A stretch of 64,000 bases of DNA from Scolanthus callimorphus (lineage: Eukaryota > Cnidaria > Anthozoa > Actiniaria > Edwardsiidae): NCBI GenBank assembly GCA_033964015.1, contig CM066913.1, forward strand, positions 8,798,953 to 8,862,952, read 5' to 3'. A program made the translations under genes and the position numbers. The notes below the pieces were generated by a model. That model did not search any database. It had not been told where the DNA came from and was given only the letters and a program-made list of their open reading frames with translations. Positions 44,114 through 54,485 of this stretch are shown piece after piece (the stretch's first letter is position 1; each line of letters begins with the position of its first letter).

Positions 44114-45819
44114 TTTATTATTCAGCACATCGATAGCACAAAAACAATCCCAGAAATGATTTACTTTTGCGTAATAAATACGAGCTCAACACATCAAATT
44201 TCCCTCAAACGACGGATATCGCAGGACATATGTCATGTACAGAAGACAGCTATTCGCGTTCCAATGACCATATTTAAGGGCAGTGCATCGATGTGGTGAA
44301 TAAAATGTTGGATATCGACTACTATTTCAGGAACCAATCAGAGCGCGCGAGTTCAGTTACCCTTTTATGATAATTATAGAATCGATCAGAATGTCCGGTC
44401 CCAAGCGTAAAATCGACCTCGTTTGAACGATGTACACGCCAATATATGACACACATGGAACGTTTTTTAAAAGCTTTATATCGCGTCACAATTAAATTGT
44501 ACGATCGCGAAGGGGCGGCTGAAATTCAGGTTAAAGGCAATCCAGGTATCCCGGATAACACAAGGCCGGCACAAGGGTGTATATGAGAGTATTTTGGGTA
44601 CTTCTGGTTGAAATATTGGTGACTGAGTAAGTAAGATAAGACGAGTCGAAATCATTTCTTCGAAGACTGATACGGGCAGAGCTCGGCCATGCTTGGTCTT
44701 AGTATCACAATAAAATCGTTTTTGTTTTGGTGCTCAAAGGGGGGTTCCATAGAACCCTTCGACCCCCCCCCCTACCCCCCTGCCCCCCTGGATCCGCCAC
44801 TGCACTATCATCATGATATGTAAAGCACTGTGAGAAGTAAGAGAAATATAAGATATCCACGCAACGAATAATAGTATAATTAACTTTGTTTCTTTTTCTT
44901 CATTTTTACACTAAAGCGCAAGGTTTCGGCAAACAATGTATTACTTCATATATATAACTATGTACACCTCACTTCTAAATCTAGCTTTAACTTATCGTAA
45001 AGAAAATGTTGTAAATTTTACACCTCGCTTAAATCAGCTTTTATTTATCGTAAAGGAAACAAACGTTTTACGGGTGCTATTTACATGTCTTTTGATATTT
45101 TCAGATCGAGTGAAAATCCCTGAACTCTCGCGCAACATTGTTGCGTTGCAAGTCTAATGCGGTCTGTTGTTCGTTTTTCATCAAACTTACGCGCAACATT
45201 TTGTTCTGATGATCACACATGCGAGCCCAAGGCGGATTTTGCTCCTTAGCATCTCATTTCTACTGACTAATCAACTTGAACTGTGGGCAAAATGTTGCGC
45301 GACAAGTTTGTGTTTGATGAAAAACGAGAACAAAGCCAGATTTGTGGCTCAAAGTGCCCGTGCGCTCTACTTCGCGCAAAGTTTTTTTAAAACAACTTGA
45401 AGCAAATGATTTTGTTGCATGACAAGTTTGTGGCGCGAGATGAAGAACGCGTAAAATGAAAAACTGTTCTAAATAGCCCGAAAAGGCTCCCGTTTCTTTC
45501 TCGATCTGCAACCCTATGGCGATTAAGACCCCCAAACACCTTCTCCAAACCTAAGTCTTTCAGGATTGTAAGCACGCGTCTTACAACAGTAGACCAAGGT
45601 GGGTTATTTTTCGCAGCACATATATGGGAACATTTTCAGTTTTTGCTTGGCAAATCATCCTCAACTAGTGGCGTTTTCAAGAAAAAAGCTTTTATAAAAA
45701 AAATGGTGTATTGTTATTGTTTAGCATTTGAAAGAATTATTAACGCTAGATACTCATGAGATCCATGCCAACGCAAACTGAATATCTTTTTCAGTGAAGC
45801 TCCTTTACAAAACTTTGTT
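44114..45819. other. Repeat-rich stretch downstream of the 7TM gene
   Basis: 44140-44310 is an inverted relative of 49965-50270. 44385-44490 resembles 48822-48905 (CCCAAGCGTAAAATCGACCT). A G/C-run block with CTGGATCCGCCACTG is at 44740-44803. Inverted words around GTTTTTCATCAAACTT and GTTTGATGAAAAAC at 45170-45330 mark another small foldback. No gene is recognisable. Confidence 0.55.
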
Positions 45820-46764
45820 TTACACTTGCAAGACGATGTTCATTGTCCCAGAAGCTTCGTCGGGCAGAATACACTTGACATCGTCATCGTCTTGCAGCAC
45901 TACATACGATTTGCTTTCCTTGCCATTCTCGAGCTCGATTTCCAGCAAATCCAGAAGGTAAATGGGAAAGCAGAGGACGATGACAGAGAACAGTTCCATT
46001 ACGTGGAAAAGAGTATTGATGGAGCCCATGCAGTCATCGGGAATCGCACCTTGGTGTCGGGTAAAGACGGCGAAGGCAGCAAAGACTGTGAAGACGAATG
46101 TGAGGGTATTGATAATGCCAAACCACGCGCGATGGATGCCACTGTTGACGCTAACATCCTTGTTCCCTTCTTTGATGGTGAAATGAACAACAAGAACTAG
46201 TAATCGGTTGACGATAACGGCTGCGGGCGCGATGAATTGGAGAGTTAGGAACCAGGAGGCGTAGAGTCGGATGTCAACGTCTGAATTCTTCTCTGCTTCT
46301 GGGACTGCCTCTAGTTGACACAAGCAACCTTCGCATTCAAAAATGGGCACGCCTTGGCTAAGAGGACTGGCAAATGCAGGTAGTAAAACCAGCGTGGAAC
46401 AAGCCAGTACTCCACACAGTGAGAATAAAACTGTTTTGTGCGTGATCTTCCATTCACTCAGAACTTGAAGCTGCTTTAGAATCACCAGAGCGGTCAAGTT
46501 GAATACAGCCATTGAGACGAGAGTCACAATGAAAGTGGGAAAGATGCGACACCATAAAAACCCATGATATTTTCCGATAGTGGCAATTATGATGAAAGAA
46601 TGGCTTGATATGCAGAGTATTCCGAGAATGGCTTGAACCACGATGTTGTACTTGAGCGGTCCCAGCAGTTTCCAACGATTCTTCGCAAAGCAACGGAGAA
46701 ACAAAAACAAATTGCAAAATATGCCAACGCCGAAAACAGCAAGATGGAGTGAGCCATGGAACAT
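45820..46764 (-). CDS. Intronless orphan seven-transmembrane receptor, 314 residues
   Basis: A single uninterrupted frame holds seven hydrophobic segments at about residues 5-27, 38-63, 73-97, 109-130, 166-195, 211-237 and 247-268, consistent with a GPCR-like integral membrane protein. A cysteine opens TM3 (WCRIFPTF), and cysteines in the second extracellular loop (FECEGCLCQL) could form the usual disulfide. Classic class A marks are missing: no E/DRY after TM3 (KQLQVLSEW) and no NPxxY in TM7 (FPIYLLDLLE). The tail is acidic (LQDDDDVKCILPDEAS). The start is MFHGSLHLAVFG, with no longer in-frame start evident. Ligand and G protein are unknown. A decayed paralog lies 2.6 kb away at 49825-49365 on the same strand. 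Intronless cnidarian receptor clusters typically arise by tandem duplication. Confidence 0.8.
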   Translation of the reverse strand: MFHGSLHLAVFGVGIFCNLFLFLRCFAKNRWKLLGPLKYNIVVQAILGILCISSHSFIIIATIGKYHGFLWCRIFPTFIVTLVSMAVFNLTALVILKQLQVLSEWKITHKTVLFSLCGVLACSTLVLLPAFASPLSQGVPIFECEGCLCQLEAVPEAEKNSDVDIRLYASWFLTLQFIAPAAVIVNRLLVLVVHFTIKEGNKDVSVNSGIHRAWFGIINTLTFVFTVFAAFAVFTRHQGAIPDDCMGSINTLFHVMELFSVIVLCFPIYLLDLLEIELENGKESKSYVVLQDDDDVKCILPDEASGTMNIVLQV

Positions 46765-47767
46765 TTTCGCTTGATCTATGAATTACTTTCAAGGATTGTC
46801 TGGCTTGTTTGGTCCGGCCCTTCTTTTTGGATAAATGAAACACTGCTAAAACAAGTTGTCTTCGCGACGTGTTTGCGTGTCTGGCGAGTTGAGTTGCGTG
46901 AGTCCTACACTGGCGCTAATAACAAGGATGAGTGACTCTTTTTAACCAATCAGAAAGCGCGAGCTAACTATTACAATATAGAGTACGGCAGGTTGCTATG
47001 AGTCGTAGCCCGGGGGGCCGTTGGTAAGTATAGTAGAGGGATTCCATTTTTAATATCTGATTCGGCAAAATAAAGTTCTTTCGTAACTCATAATATGTAT
47101 GCTACGTTTATAGCCATGTACTTGGAATAACTAAAGCCACCCTTAGATGCTACAAATACTCATTCCGCTTTTGTTTTGTTTAAAAAAATCACCATCTAAA
47201 AAACGCATAACTCATAAAAGAATTAATTGTTGTGTCTCAAACTTAACTAGATTCTACGCATTCAGCATTTGATTTCTGTTACGATGGTGGCCAAAAGTGA
47301 AAACGTCTATTGCAACTGTAGCGTTTTTGTTTTTTTTATTTATTATTTTATTTTATTATTATTGTCATATATTGTCATAAAGCGTGCTACAGTCAGATTT
47401 TTCCTAAATCTGCCCCAGGCGAAAGCCCAATATTTCGAATTTGTCTAATTAACACTATTTCAATATTTTTAATCGTGCAAACTCCTCGAAGAAGCCATAT
47501 AAGTCCATTCCCGTCATGTTATGACGCTTAATATTTGTACAAATCATTAACATATAGTGTTGGCATCGCGAACAAAGTTCTCTTGGGCGACTGCAGAGTT
47601 TTCCCATGTGTCAGGAATAAGAAGTCAACGCATGATGTTCCTTCATCCGTTCTCAGACTTCCTTTTCTCCACACAATGCAAATGAGAGACAACAGGCTAC
47701 TCTCAGCGAACTTTTAATTGGTGACGCACTGAAGCAAACAATCAGTGGAACCTCGATATATCGACAT
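46765..47767. other. Gene-free stretch upstream of the 7TM gene
   Basis: This likely includes the promoter of the minus-strand 7TM gene. I see no other exon. 47320-47370 is a T/A-rich low-complexity patch. Confidence 0.45.
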
Positions 47768-48538
47768 AGTCCGGCGGATTAGAGCAAATTTTCGAGGAAA
47801 TTGCGCATTTTAGGCTAAAGCTCCATTTTTTTGGCAGGATATAGTTTCCAATGTAGTTTTAAATCGTAGATATGGAGGCACGCTAGAATTCTTTCGCTAG
47901 AATTCTTTTGCTCAATAGCAGCCATTTTGAATGCTTTGTTATTCAAATGAGTTTAGGAACTTAGCGTTGCGAACTTTCAAGTTGTTCTCTAGACTGCACA
48001 GCTATAGCAGCTCAACATTTTCTAATTCTGAACTATAGATTGGTTTGACTGACTTCGGTTGAACGTCTCCTTAGAGTTTTCGGTGATTTATTAAATGTCA
48101 CGACCAGTTTATTGGGAATGCTTATAATTTATATTGTAAAACAATAGCCTGACTGAGATTTGATGAAATGTTTCAAGAATGACCAACAAATTCTAAAAAA
48201 TACCAAGATAATTGGTACCTCATGTGTCGAATGTGTAAAAAGAAGCTTGTCTCTGAAATTTTCACATGATATTTTCTACCGAGTACTGTGTTATACTCTA
48301 TAAACACGGACGATAGAAGATTTCACTAAGTGCCGCAGAGCTCATGAATAACAAAGGATTCAAAGATGGCTGCCAATGCAAAACAATGGTTCACATTAAA
48401 ACTGTTCTAGCTTTCGCTACGAATAAAATTTAGCGTGCCTCCATATCTTATCTTCTATAAACTACTAAAAACTATTGACATGCAAAGTTTGGTGTCTTTA
48501 GCCAAAAGTGCGCAATGTTTACGCTGATCCGCCGGACT
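47768..48538. mobile_element. Long-TIR foldback element, 771 bp
   Basis: AGTCCGGCGGATTAGAGCAA, then TTGCGCATTTTAGGCTAAAG on the left mirror CTTTAGCCAAAAGTGCGCAA and GCTGATCCGCCGGACT on the right. Further in, GATATGGAGGCACGCTAGAA pairs with TAGCGTGCCTCCATATC, and GCAGCCATTTTGAATG pairs with CAAAGATGGCTGC. No transposase is present. Confidence 0.8.
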
Positions 48539-48615
48539 AACACTCAATCAGGTTCAGATAAAAGTTTCAGCAAGAACATCGATTAAATGATAATTCAGTA
48601 GAATCGATACACTAA

Positions 48616-48815
48616 GGGGCCGACCATTTAACTCTTGAGGGGGGGGGGGGGGGGGGCTTTTTTGAAACAAATTTCCTGCACAGCAAAATGCTGACTAAAA
48701 CCCTTCTTTCTTATTGGGAAAAAAAATTTATCACCGCATAACAGAGGTAAAATAAAAAAGATTGCACTGACAAAAAAGCCCCCCTCCCCCCCTCAAAAGT
48801 TAAATGGTCTGCCCC
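48616..48815. mobile_element. MITE with GGGGC(C/A)GACCATTTAACT termini
   Basis: GGGGCCGACCATTTAACTCT, TGAGGGGGG on the left mirrors CCCCCCTCAAAAGTTAAATG, GTCTGCCCC on the right. TAA stands outside both ends. The terminal word (GACCATT plus a G-run) and the 3-bp duplication match the BTBD19 intron MITE at 41618. Confidence 0.8.
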
Positions 48816-49364
48816 TAACCGATCGGAATGTCAGGTCCCAAGCGTAAAATCGACCTCGCTTGAACGGATGTACACGGAACCTTTTTTTAAAGCTTTATAT
48901 ATCGTCACAAAGTTGTACAGTACTGAGTAAATTCCGCTTTATTATTCGGTACCACTAACAATGGTTTCTGCGAAGATTGTAGTATTAAAAAACAAATTTC
49001 ATTGATCTAAAATTGAACATTCTTGTTTAGCTTTTATCTCGATTTAAGGAGGCTGCCTAGTTTTTCTTGGACTTGACCTATCAAATTTGAACGACCACAA
49101 TTCTGAAATAGACTTAGGCCTACGGCAAACGCCGAACTTCAGCTGCTCTTCTTCTGTCGAACCTTTCCTTTGTCAAAGAATGCTGCCTTTGTCAAAGAAT
49201 GCTGCCGCGGCACCCCCGTTCTCGGGATATTTTCCCATACATTTACTGTATTTGCTGGAGGAAATGTGAAAATTTTCGTCCCATGTTTTCATTATTCCCC
49301 CCCCCCCCCCCCAACCAAAATGGCTACGCCCCTGGTTGAGGATGGTTGTATTTTTGTCGCTTTC
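48816..49364. other. Repeat remnants beside the 7TM pseudogene
   Basis: 48822-48905 repeats 44385-44490. 49210-49330 resembles the TTLL7-intron element at 26880-26980 (CTCGGGATATTTTCCC, TTCGTCCCATGTTTTCA, GGCTACGCC). No gene is seen. Confidence 0.55.
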
Positions 49365-49825
49365 TTACATGGAGAAATATACACCAAGAACAAGCAGTCG
49401 GTTGGTAATGATGGCTGCGAGTACGACAAACTGGAGAGCTAGGAACCGCGTTCGATAGAGTTTGATAGAGTTTGATTTAGCACATCTAGGCTGATAGGGC
49501 TAACCACCGCAACGCGGAGCACGCAACTACTCCGAACAAAGAAAAACAAACTATTTTTCGAGTAATATTCCAGTTTATCGTATGACGGCAGTTCGAAACA
49601 TGCAGTGATAACCTTCCTTGGTATTCTCCGATGTTACTGGTCATGAAAATAAACGAATCTGGAAACATTTACCAGAACGATTACTGCTTGTAAGGCGATA
49701 AAATACTTGAAAGGTCCGAGTAACTTCCATCGATTCTTTGTGAAACAGCGAAGAAACAGGAGCAAACGAAAGAGTAAACCAACCCCCAAAAGGACGGAGT
49801 GAAGCGGCCCACGGAGCTCGAGCAT
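49365..49825 (-). pseudogene. Decayed paralog of the 7TM receptor
   Basis: The minus strand from 49825 reads MLELRGPLHSVLLGVG, then RCFTKNRWKLLGPFKY and ALQAV, closely matching the intact receptor's first loop (RCFAKNRWKLLGPLKY). A frame change near 49680-49640 and loss of most of TM3 follow. CFSLFGVVACSA (TM4) is then recognisable near 49545, and after another deletion RFLALQFVVLAAIITNRLLV (TM5) ends at a stop at 49367-49365. TM6 and TM7 are absent. At least two deletions and one frameshift make it non-functional. Confidence 0.8.
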
Positions 49826-49964
49826 TTTCTGTGGAACTCAACTGATTTAGACTCGTCGCTCATTTGACTTATACTCTTACTTTCTGGACAAGTATAAATA
49901 CTTATCTCTAATCTAAATTAATAACACAAAACCAATTATGGGCGAGCGTCTCTTAAAGCTGATA

Positions 49965-50270
49965 GCTGATGTGGCACATAGACATATTATTCGGCACATC
50001 GATGCACTGCCCAAATATGGTCATTGGAACACCAAGCTGTCTTCTGTACAATACATACAACTTATTCAAAAACGTTGCTTTGGTCATTGCTCTTTGGTCA
50101 TTGAACACCTTTGTTTCGCGGTCACTGAAGCAAAACATTCCTTTGTCTTGCGCTATAATCGAAAGGCCAAAGACCAAACATGAAAGCAACTTTTTCTGAA
50201 ATAGGTGCATATCCTGCGATATCCGTCACCTGAGAGAAATATGATGTGATGAGCTCGTAAAAAAAATAAT
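49965..50270. repeat. Interspersed repeat, inverted relative to 44140-44310
   Basis: GGCACATCGATGCACTGCCC, AAATATGGTCATTGGAAC, GACAGCTTGGTGTT-side words and CCTGCGATATCCGTC here correspond in inverse to GACGGATATCGCAGG, CGTTCCAATGACCATATTTA and GGGCAGTGCATCGATGTGG there. The two copies stand on either side of the 7TM gene and its pseudogene. Confidence 0.65.
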
Positions 50271-51068
50271 AATAAATTCAGCGTGCGCATGACCCATCCA
50301 ATCAGCGACATAAATGTTGATAATTTTGTGACTGAAAATCGCTTCTTTGGTGTTCACGTCATTTTTGAGGGGTAACGCCTTTGTACCCCTCCTCCCCTGT
50401 CACCCCCAATCCCCTCCCACCCCGTTTCAATGTTGTTTTCAGACACCTATACCTTGGTCCTCAACATTGAATAGGGGGAGGGGGGAATTGGTTAGGTTTA
50501 TATTAAAATTTTGCATTTTAAGTATAGAAAACTGATTTTGAAATCATTTTATCAAGCGTTTATGTCGCTGATTGCAGACCCAAGATCATCTCAGAGCATG
50601 CGATTTATGGATTCAGGATGGCTAAAAAAATAAAAGTGTTTACTTTGGTTTGCCCTGCGAAGAAATACTCATGGAAAGAGTAGAAATTATTGAAAATCAA
50701 ATTTTAAGTTCGCCACCTGGAATACTATAATTTTAAAAGTCCATGCCATAAGTGCAATTCTAGATGCTAAAATAAAGACATTAGGTTCATACTTTCTAGT
50801 TGTAACCAGATTTTTAACCCTAAATTACTAAAAAATCTGCCTCGTAGACTCAAGGAATCTCTCAAGCCTATGGAATATCAGTTGAAGACACAGAGCTTTG
50901 TTTTAAAGGGAGCCCGTCACGCAACTGCGCAGCTGTTCTGCGCATCTCTCAAATTAAAGAAGTATTGTCCCGTAACGATGGCCAGCGAAGGCTAAAACCT
51001 CGAAAACCATAGTATATAATCTCGCTCTTCTCAATCCATCCGACCATGCTTTTTAGCTTTACATATTT
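50271..51068. other. Gene-free stretch
   Basis: No exon is seen. 50380-50500 has C-rich and G-rich runs. Confidence 0.45.
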
Positions 51069-51718
51069 AACAATTAGTCGCCTCAGGCGACATAAATATT
51101 ATACACTTAATGACTGCTTCCGAGGGAAACAGCGAGTTTTGTTTTCCCGAGAATCTCGACGACATCGAGATTCGAGGGAAAACAAAACTCGCTGTTTCCC
51201 GAGGATGCAGTCATTAAGTGTTTTATTATATAGCAAAAAGAAAATACGGTAAACATGGGTAAAAATAGTCCGCCGAAATTTCTCGCTCTAGCGATGACGC
51301 CCGCGCGACTTCGTCTCGGGAAACATCGAGATTCTCGGGAAAACAAAACTCGCTGTTTCCCTCGGAAGCAGTCATTAAGTGTATAATGTTTCCCGAGGGA
51401 GCAGTCATTAAGTGTTTTGTTATATAGCAAAAAATAAACTGCAATTATTAAATCAAAGACGTCTCGGGAAACATCGAGATTCGAGGGAAAACAAAACTCG
51501 CTGTTTCCCGAGGATGCAGTCACTAAGTGTTTTATTATATTTATAGCAAAAAGAAAATACGGTAAAAATAGTCCGCCGAAATTTCTCGCTCTAGCGACGT
51601 CTCCCGCGCGGGCAACAATTAACCACGTGACCATGATAGAACCAGCGCGCTTTGATGGAATAAATGCGAGCTATATAATAATCGCCGATATTTACGGAGC
51701 CTGAGGCGACTAATTGTT
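51069..51718. mobile_element. TIR element built of repeated palindromic modules
   Basis: The ends are AACAATTAGTCGCCTCAGGC (51069) and GCCTGAGGCGACTAATTGTT (to 51718). Inside, the module CACTTAATGACTGC, GAGGGAAACAGCGAG, TTTTGTTTTCCC occurs once forward (about 51105-51160) and in inverse at about 51170-51225, 51340-51385 and 51485-51530, with a short partial copy near 51395-51420. ATCGAGATTC linkers join them. The 175-codon minus-strand frame across it is repeat-derived. Confidence 0.8.
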
Positions 51719-51842
51719 TTAGTATAATTACTCAAGCGACTTTTAAGATTTTTGACCCAAAAAAAATCGGGTTTATTTTTTTAGTTTCTCGTAATAAAGT
51801 GCGCGTGCGATCCAGGCGATCCCCAATGCTTTCATTGTTACA
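51719..51842. other. Spacer between TIR elements
   Basis: This is AT-rich sequence beginning AGTATAATTACTCAAGCGAC. A similar AATTACTCAAGTGATTATA word occurs at about 56279. Confidence 0.4.
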
Positions 51843-52397
51843 TTCACCTATAGGCAGAAACATATAAGTGAGTTGAAACGTGTAACAGCGCGACAACCTG
51901 CGAACAACTCGCGATCAAAAAGCACCATATTTGGAAAGCAACAGATTCTTCGCTTAGCCAATCAGCAACGGGAGATTTGATTCGTCATATTTTCTAAAAC
52001 TAACGCGCGCGAACTCCCGACAACAGAACAGAAGCACAAAATGAGTTTAGTTCACTGTTTTACTTCCATGCTCAAAACCCAGCAAAAAGATTTTTTATCA
52101 TAACTTTTGCTGTTCTCGTAATGTGATTGACTACTGATTTGCCATGGTAAATACGAGTGCAGACAACGCTTTTGCATCAACACGCGCGCGCGCGCTTCTA
52201 ACCCAACGGAAAATAGTTCGAATGCGCGTGCAATCCCAACGGAAAAGTCTTACGTGAATTTTGATTGGCTGCACGCAAGGGCAGTGTTTTCCAAATATGA
52301 TGTTTAGTGATTGCGAGTTGTTCGCTGGTTGTCACATCAGATTCATTCGTCTGTAACACGTTTCAACTAAGTTATATGTTTCTGCCTATAGGTGAAT
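51843..52397. mobile_element. Inverted-repeat element, TTCACCTATAGGCAGAAACA ends
   Basis: TTCACCTATAGGCAGAAACA, TATAAGTGAGTTGAAACGTG on the left mirrors CACGTTTCAACTAAGTTATA, TGTTTCTGCCTATAGGTGAA on the right. The second arm is matched again by 52612-52650 and by 52910-52945, so pieces of this family are nested in the neighbouring element. Confidence 0.8.
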
Positions 52398-52411
52398 AAC
52401 AATTATTTCTC

Positions 52412-52427
52412 GAGCCCGAATGGGCTC

Positions 52428-52458
<31 letters not shown>

Positions 52459-52488
52459 ATGGGCTATTGACTCAGAGGCCATGAGGGC
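52412..52488. repeat. Perfect-looking hairpin of about 75 bp
   Basis: GGCTCTGAGTCAATAGCCCAT pairs with ATGGGCTATTGACTCAGAGGCC around the tip GAGGCCGAAGGCC. It lies between two larger TIR elements. Confidence 0.8.
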
Positions 52489-52498
52489 GAGAGAGTTT

Positions 52499-53010
52499 TA
52501 GTCAAATCACACTAGTAGGTCAATTTGTACAACCAAAAACGTTTTCTGGTCTGATCATTTGCCATTTTCTGGCTTTCAAATCTAACACTTTTCGCTACTA
52601 GTAGGCTATAACCAGAAACATATAAGTGAGTTGAAACGTGTAACAAACATACATTACTTTAGTGCCAAGCTGCGGAATATTCGCAGAATAAACAATTGAA
52701 CAGATTTTGAAAATAATGTTGTTGCAAGACTTCAAGATGTTAAATGATAGTATATTATCACTTACCACTGTTGCTCTACTATATTTGAGCGAAAAATGAA
52801 ATATTACGAAGAGAAAACCTACTTTGGTTAGCAGTCGAGAGTTCATTATTGACCAAATATGGTCATAAATTCATCTTGAATAATCCACAGCTTGGTTCGC
52901 CGCTAAATGTTTCAACTAAGTTATAGGTTTCTGCTATAACTTATAGCCTACTAGTAGCGCAATCAATCAGAACGCAGCATTGATGATAGACCATTAGTGT
53001 GATTTGACTA
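52499..53010. mobile_element. TIR element with TAGTCAAATCACACT ends, holding a second inverted pair
   Basis: TAGTCAAATCACACT at 52499 mirrors AGTGTGATTTGACTA at about 52996. Within it, GAAACATATAAGTGAGTTGA at 52614 and TCAACTAAGTTATAGGTTTC at 52912 form an inner inverted pair of the family at 51843, so one element appears inserted in another. Confidence 0.75.
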
Positions 53011-53444
53011 AAGCAAAATATTCCAAACATCTCGACCAATCAGCGCGCGGAATTGCTTTAGTAATTATACTAATCTTAAATAGTTATCTGATAGGATGGT
53101 CTTATTATTTTTGCTGATAATTCAGTGAACGCTCCTGGAGCATGCGCGTATCATGACAGGCTCGCTTTAACTTGCAGGGGCATAGCAACTCATACGCAAA
53201 GTACACAACTGTGTACTAAAATTTTCACTTTGCTAGCACTTTTCTTATAAAAAAGGCCTAGCTAGGCTCCTGACTTGTAAATGCTCTCAAAAACGTTTGG
53301 GCAAAAGCTCATGTATTCTAATTATATAAAGTGCCAATAAGAAGATCAATAAACAGTTCATATGTAGTTCTACTTCAAATGCCCAATTATTGGGAGTTTG
53401 GGAGGGGTGCCCCCCTGCCTCTCACCCTGCTACAGACCTCATTG
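53011..53444. other. 3' flank of the 5-alpha-reductase gene
   Basis: No exon is seen. This region probably includes the 3' UTR of the minus-strand gene. Confidence 0.45.
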
Positions 53445-54244
53445 TCAGTATATAAATGGAACTAATGCCTTCTTTGTCTTGGGATAGTCACTAAACTTGT
53501 GATAATACCACTGATGGTTTTGCCTGGACCGAGGAACAAATGTACCACACCCAAATAAGAACCAAACAAGACCAGCTGCTGACCATGTTCCAATAGCCCA
53601 CCCTAACCATTCCACCATCTCACCAAAGTAGTTAGGGCAGGAAATAAGTTCAAAAAGTCCACCTCTTGGTACTGCATACCCACTATTGTTCACTCTAAGG
53701 TTTCTCAACTTGATATCAGCATATTTGTTGATGGTAAACCCTACTAGGAAGAATATGATGCCAATGATAAATCTTGGGTCCCTATAGTAGTCACTAGTAT
53801 ACTCAGATGCACCTAACCAGTCAGCATTGATATAACTGTAAAGTACATTAGGGAAAAATCCACCTAGAGGAATAAGCAGTGGTGTTTTCGGAGAGCTGTA
53901 CCTCATAAACCATGGATGGATAAATCCCCGATGGATATAGTGACATAGCCAGAAGATTAAAAATGTTATGTTGGTATACCCTCTTTGAGTTCCATACAGG
54001 AAAAAAACTAGGAGGAAAAGTATGATACCAGGAGGGCCATCTGATAATGTGTGAGCAATCCTCTGGTTCACCATGATACCAGTATAGCCCTGTTCTTTCT
54101 CATGCCGACCATAAGGTGCTGGTTTGGCAACTGAACAGCACACGTTATTATTGCTAGCAGCAATCCAAGTAGACATAAGCCATAATGCACCCAAAAATGG
54201 GTCTGGTCAGAAGGGAATGCTGTCCATGGTAGAGTTTCAAGCAT
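53445..54244 (-). CDS. Steroid 5-alpha-reductase (SRD5A1/2 type), intronless, one-base frameshift
   Basis: The family comprises NADPH-dependent membrane enzymes that reduce the C4-C5 double bond of 3-oxo-4-ene steroids. The minus strand begins MLETLPWTAFPSDQ at 54244 and runs through a first membrane segment (FWVHYGLCLLGLLLAIITC) to AVQLP. The frame must then shift by one base at an A-run (plus-strand T-run 54123-54125) to continue KPAPYGRHEKEQGY, matching the KP..YG(R/K)H start of human SRD5A2's loop. The rest is intact: HYIHRGFIHPWFMR, DPRFIIGIIFFLVG, NKYADIKLRNLR, YAVPRGGLFELISCPNYFGE, MVEWLGWAIGTWS, and C-terminal FSDYPKTKKALVPFIY. With one base restored it is about 266 residues (human 254-259). 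The loss is either a sequencing error or a recent inactivation. I do not assign subtype 1 or 2. Confidence 0.9.
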
Positions 54245-54485
54245 TATTTTATCAAATGAAGCAGTCTGGAATCATGAAAAGGGAACATATTAGTACCCTG
54301 TTGAGGATTGTCCAGTACACTGATAATTTTATGCAAGGCAGTCTGAAACAATGGAGTTCAATGGAGTGTATTAAAGAGCAGGGCAAAACAATGGAAGAGA
54401 ATAATGCCATGTATAAATTTGTCAGAGAATCCCATAGCTCAATCCTTACGCATGTGTTGATTCTCTCCCAACATCACTGGTGCTG

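Noticed and set aside
45826..46200. 124-codon plus-strand frame
   Set aside because: It is antisense to the 7TM receptor.
51107..51634. 175-codon minus-strand frame
   Set aside because: It follows the repeated palindromic modules of the TIR element and has no protein features.
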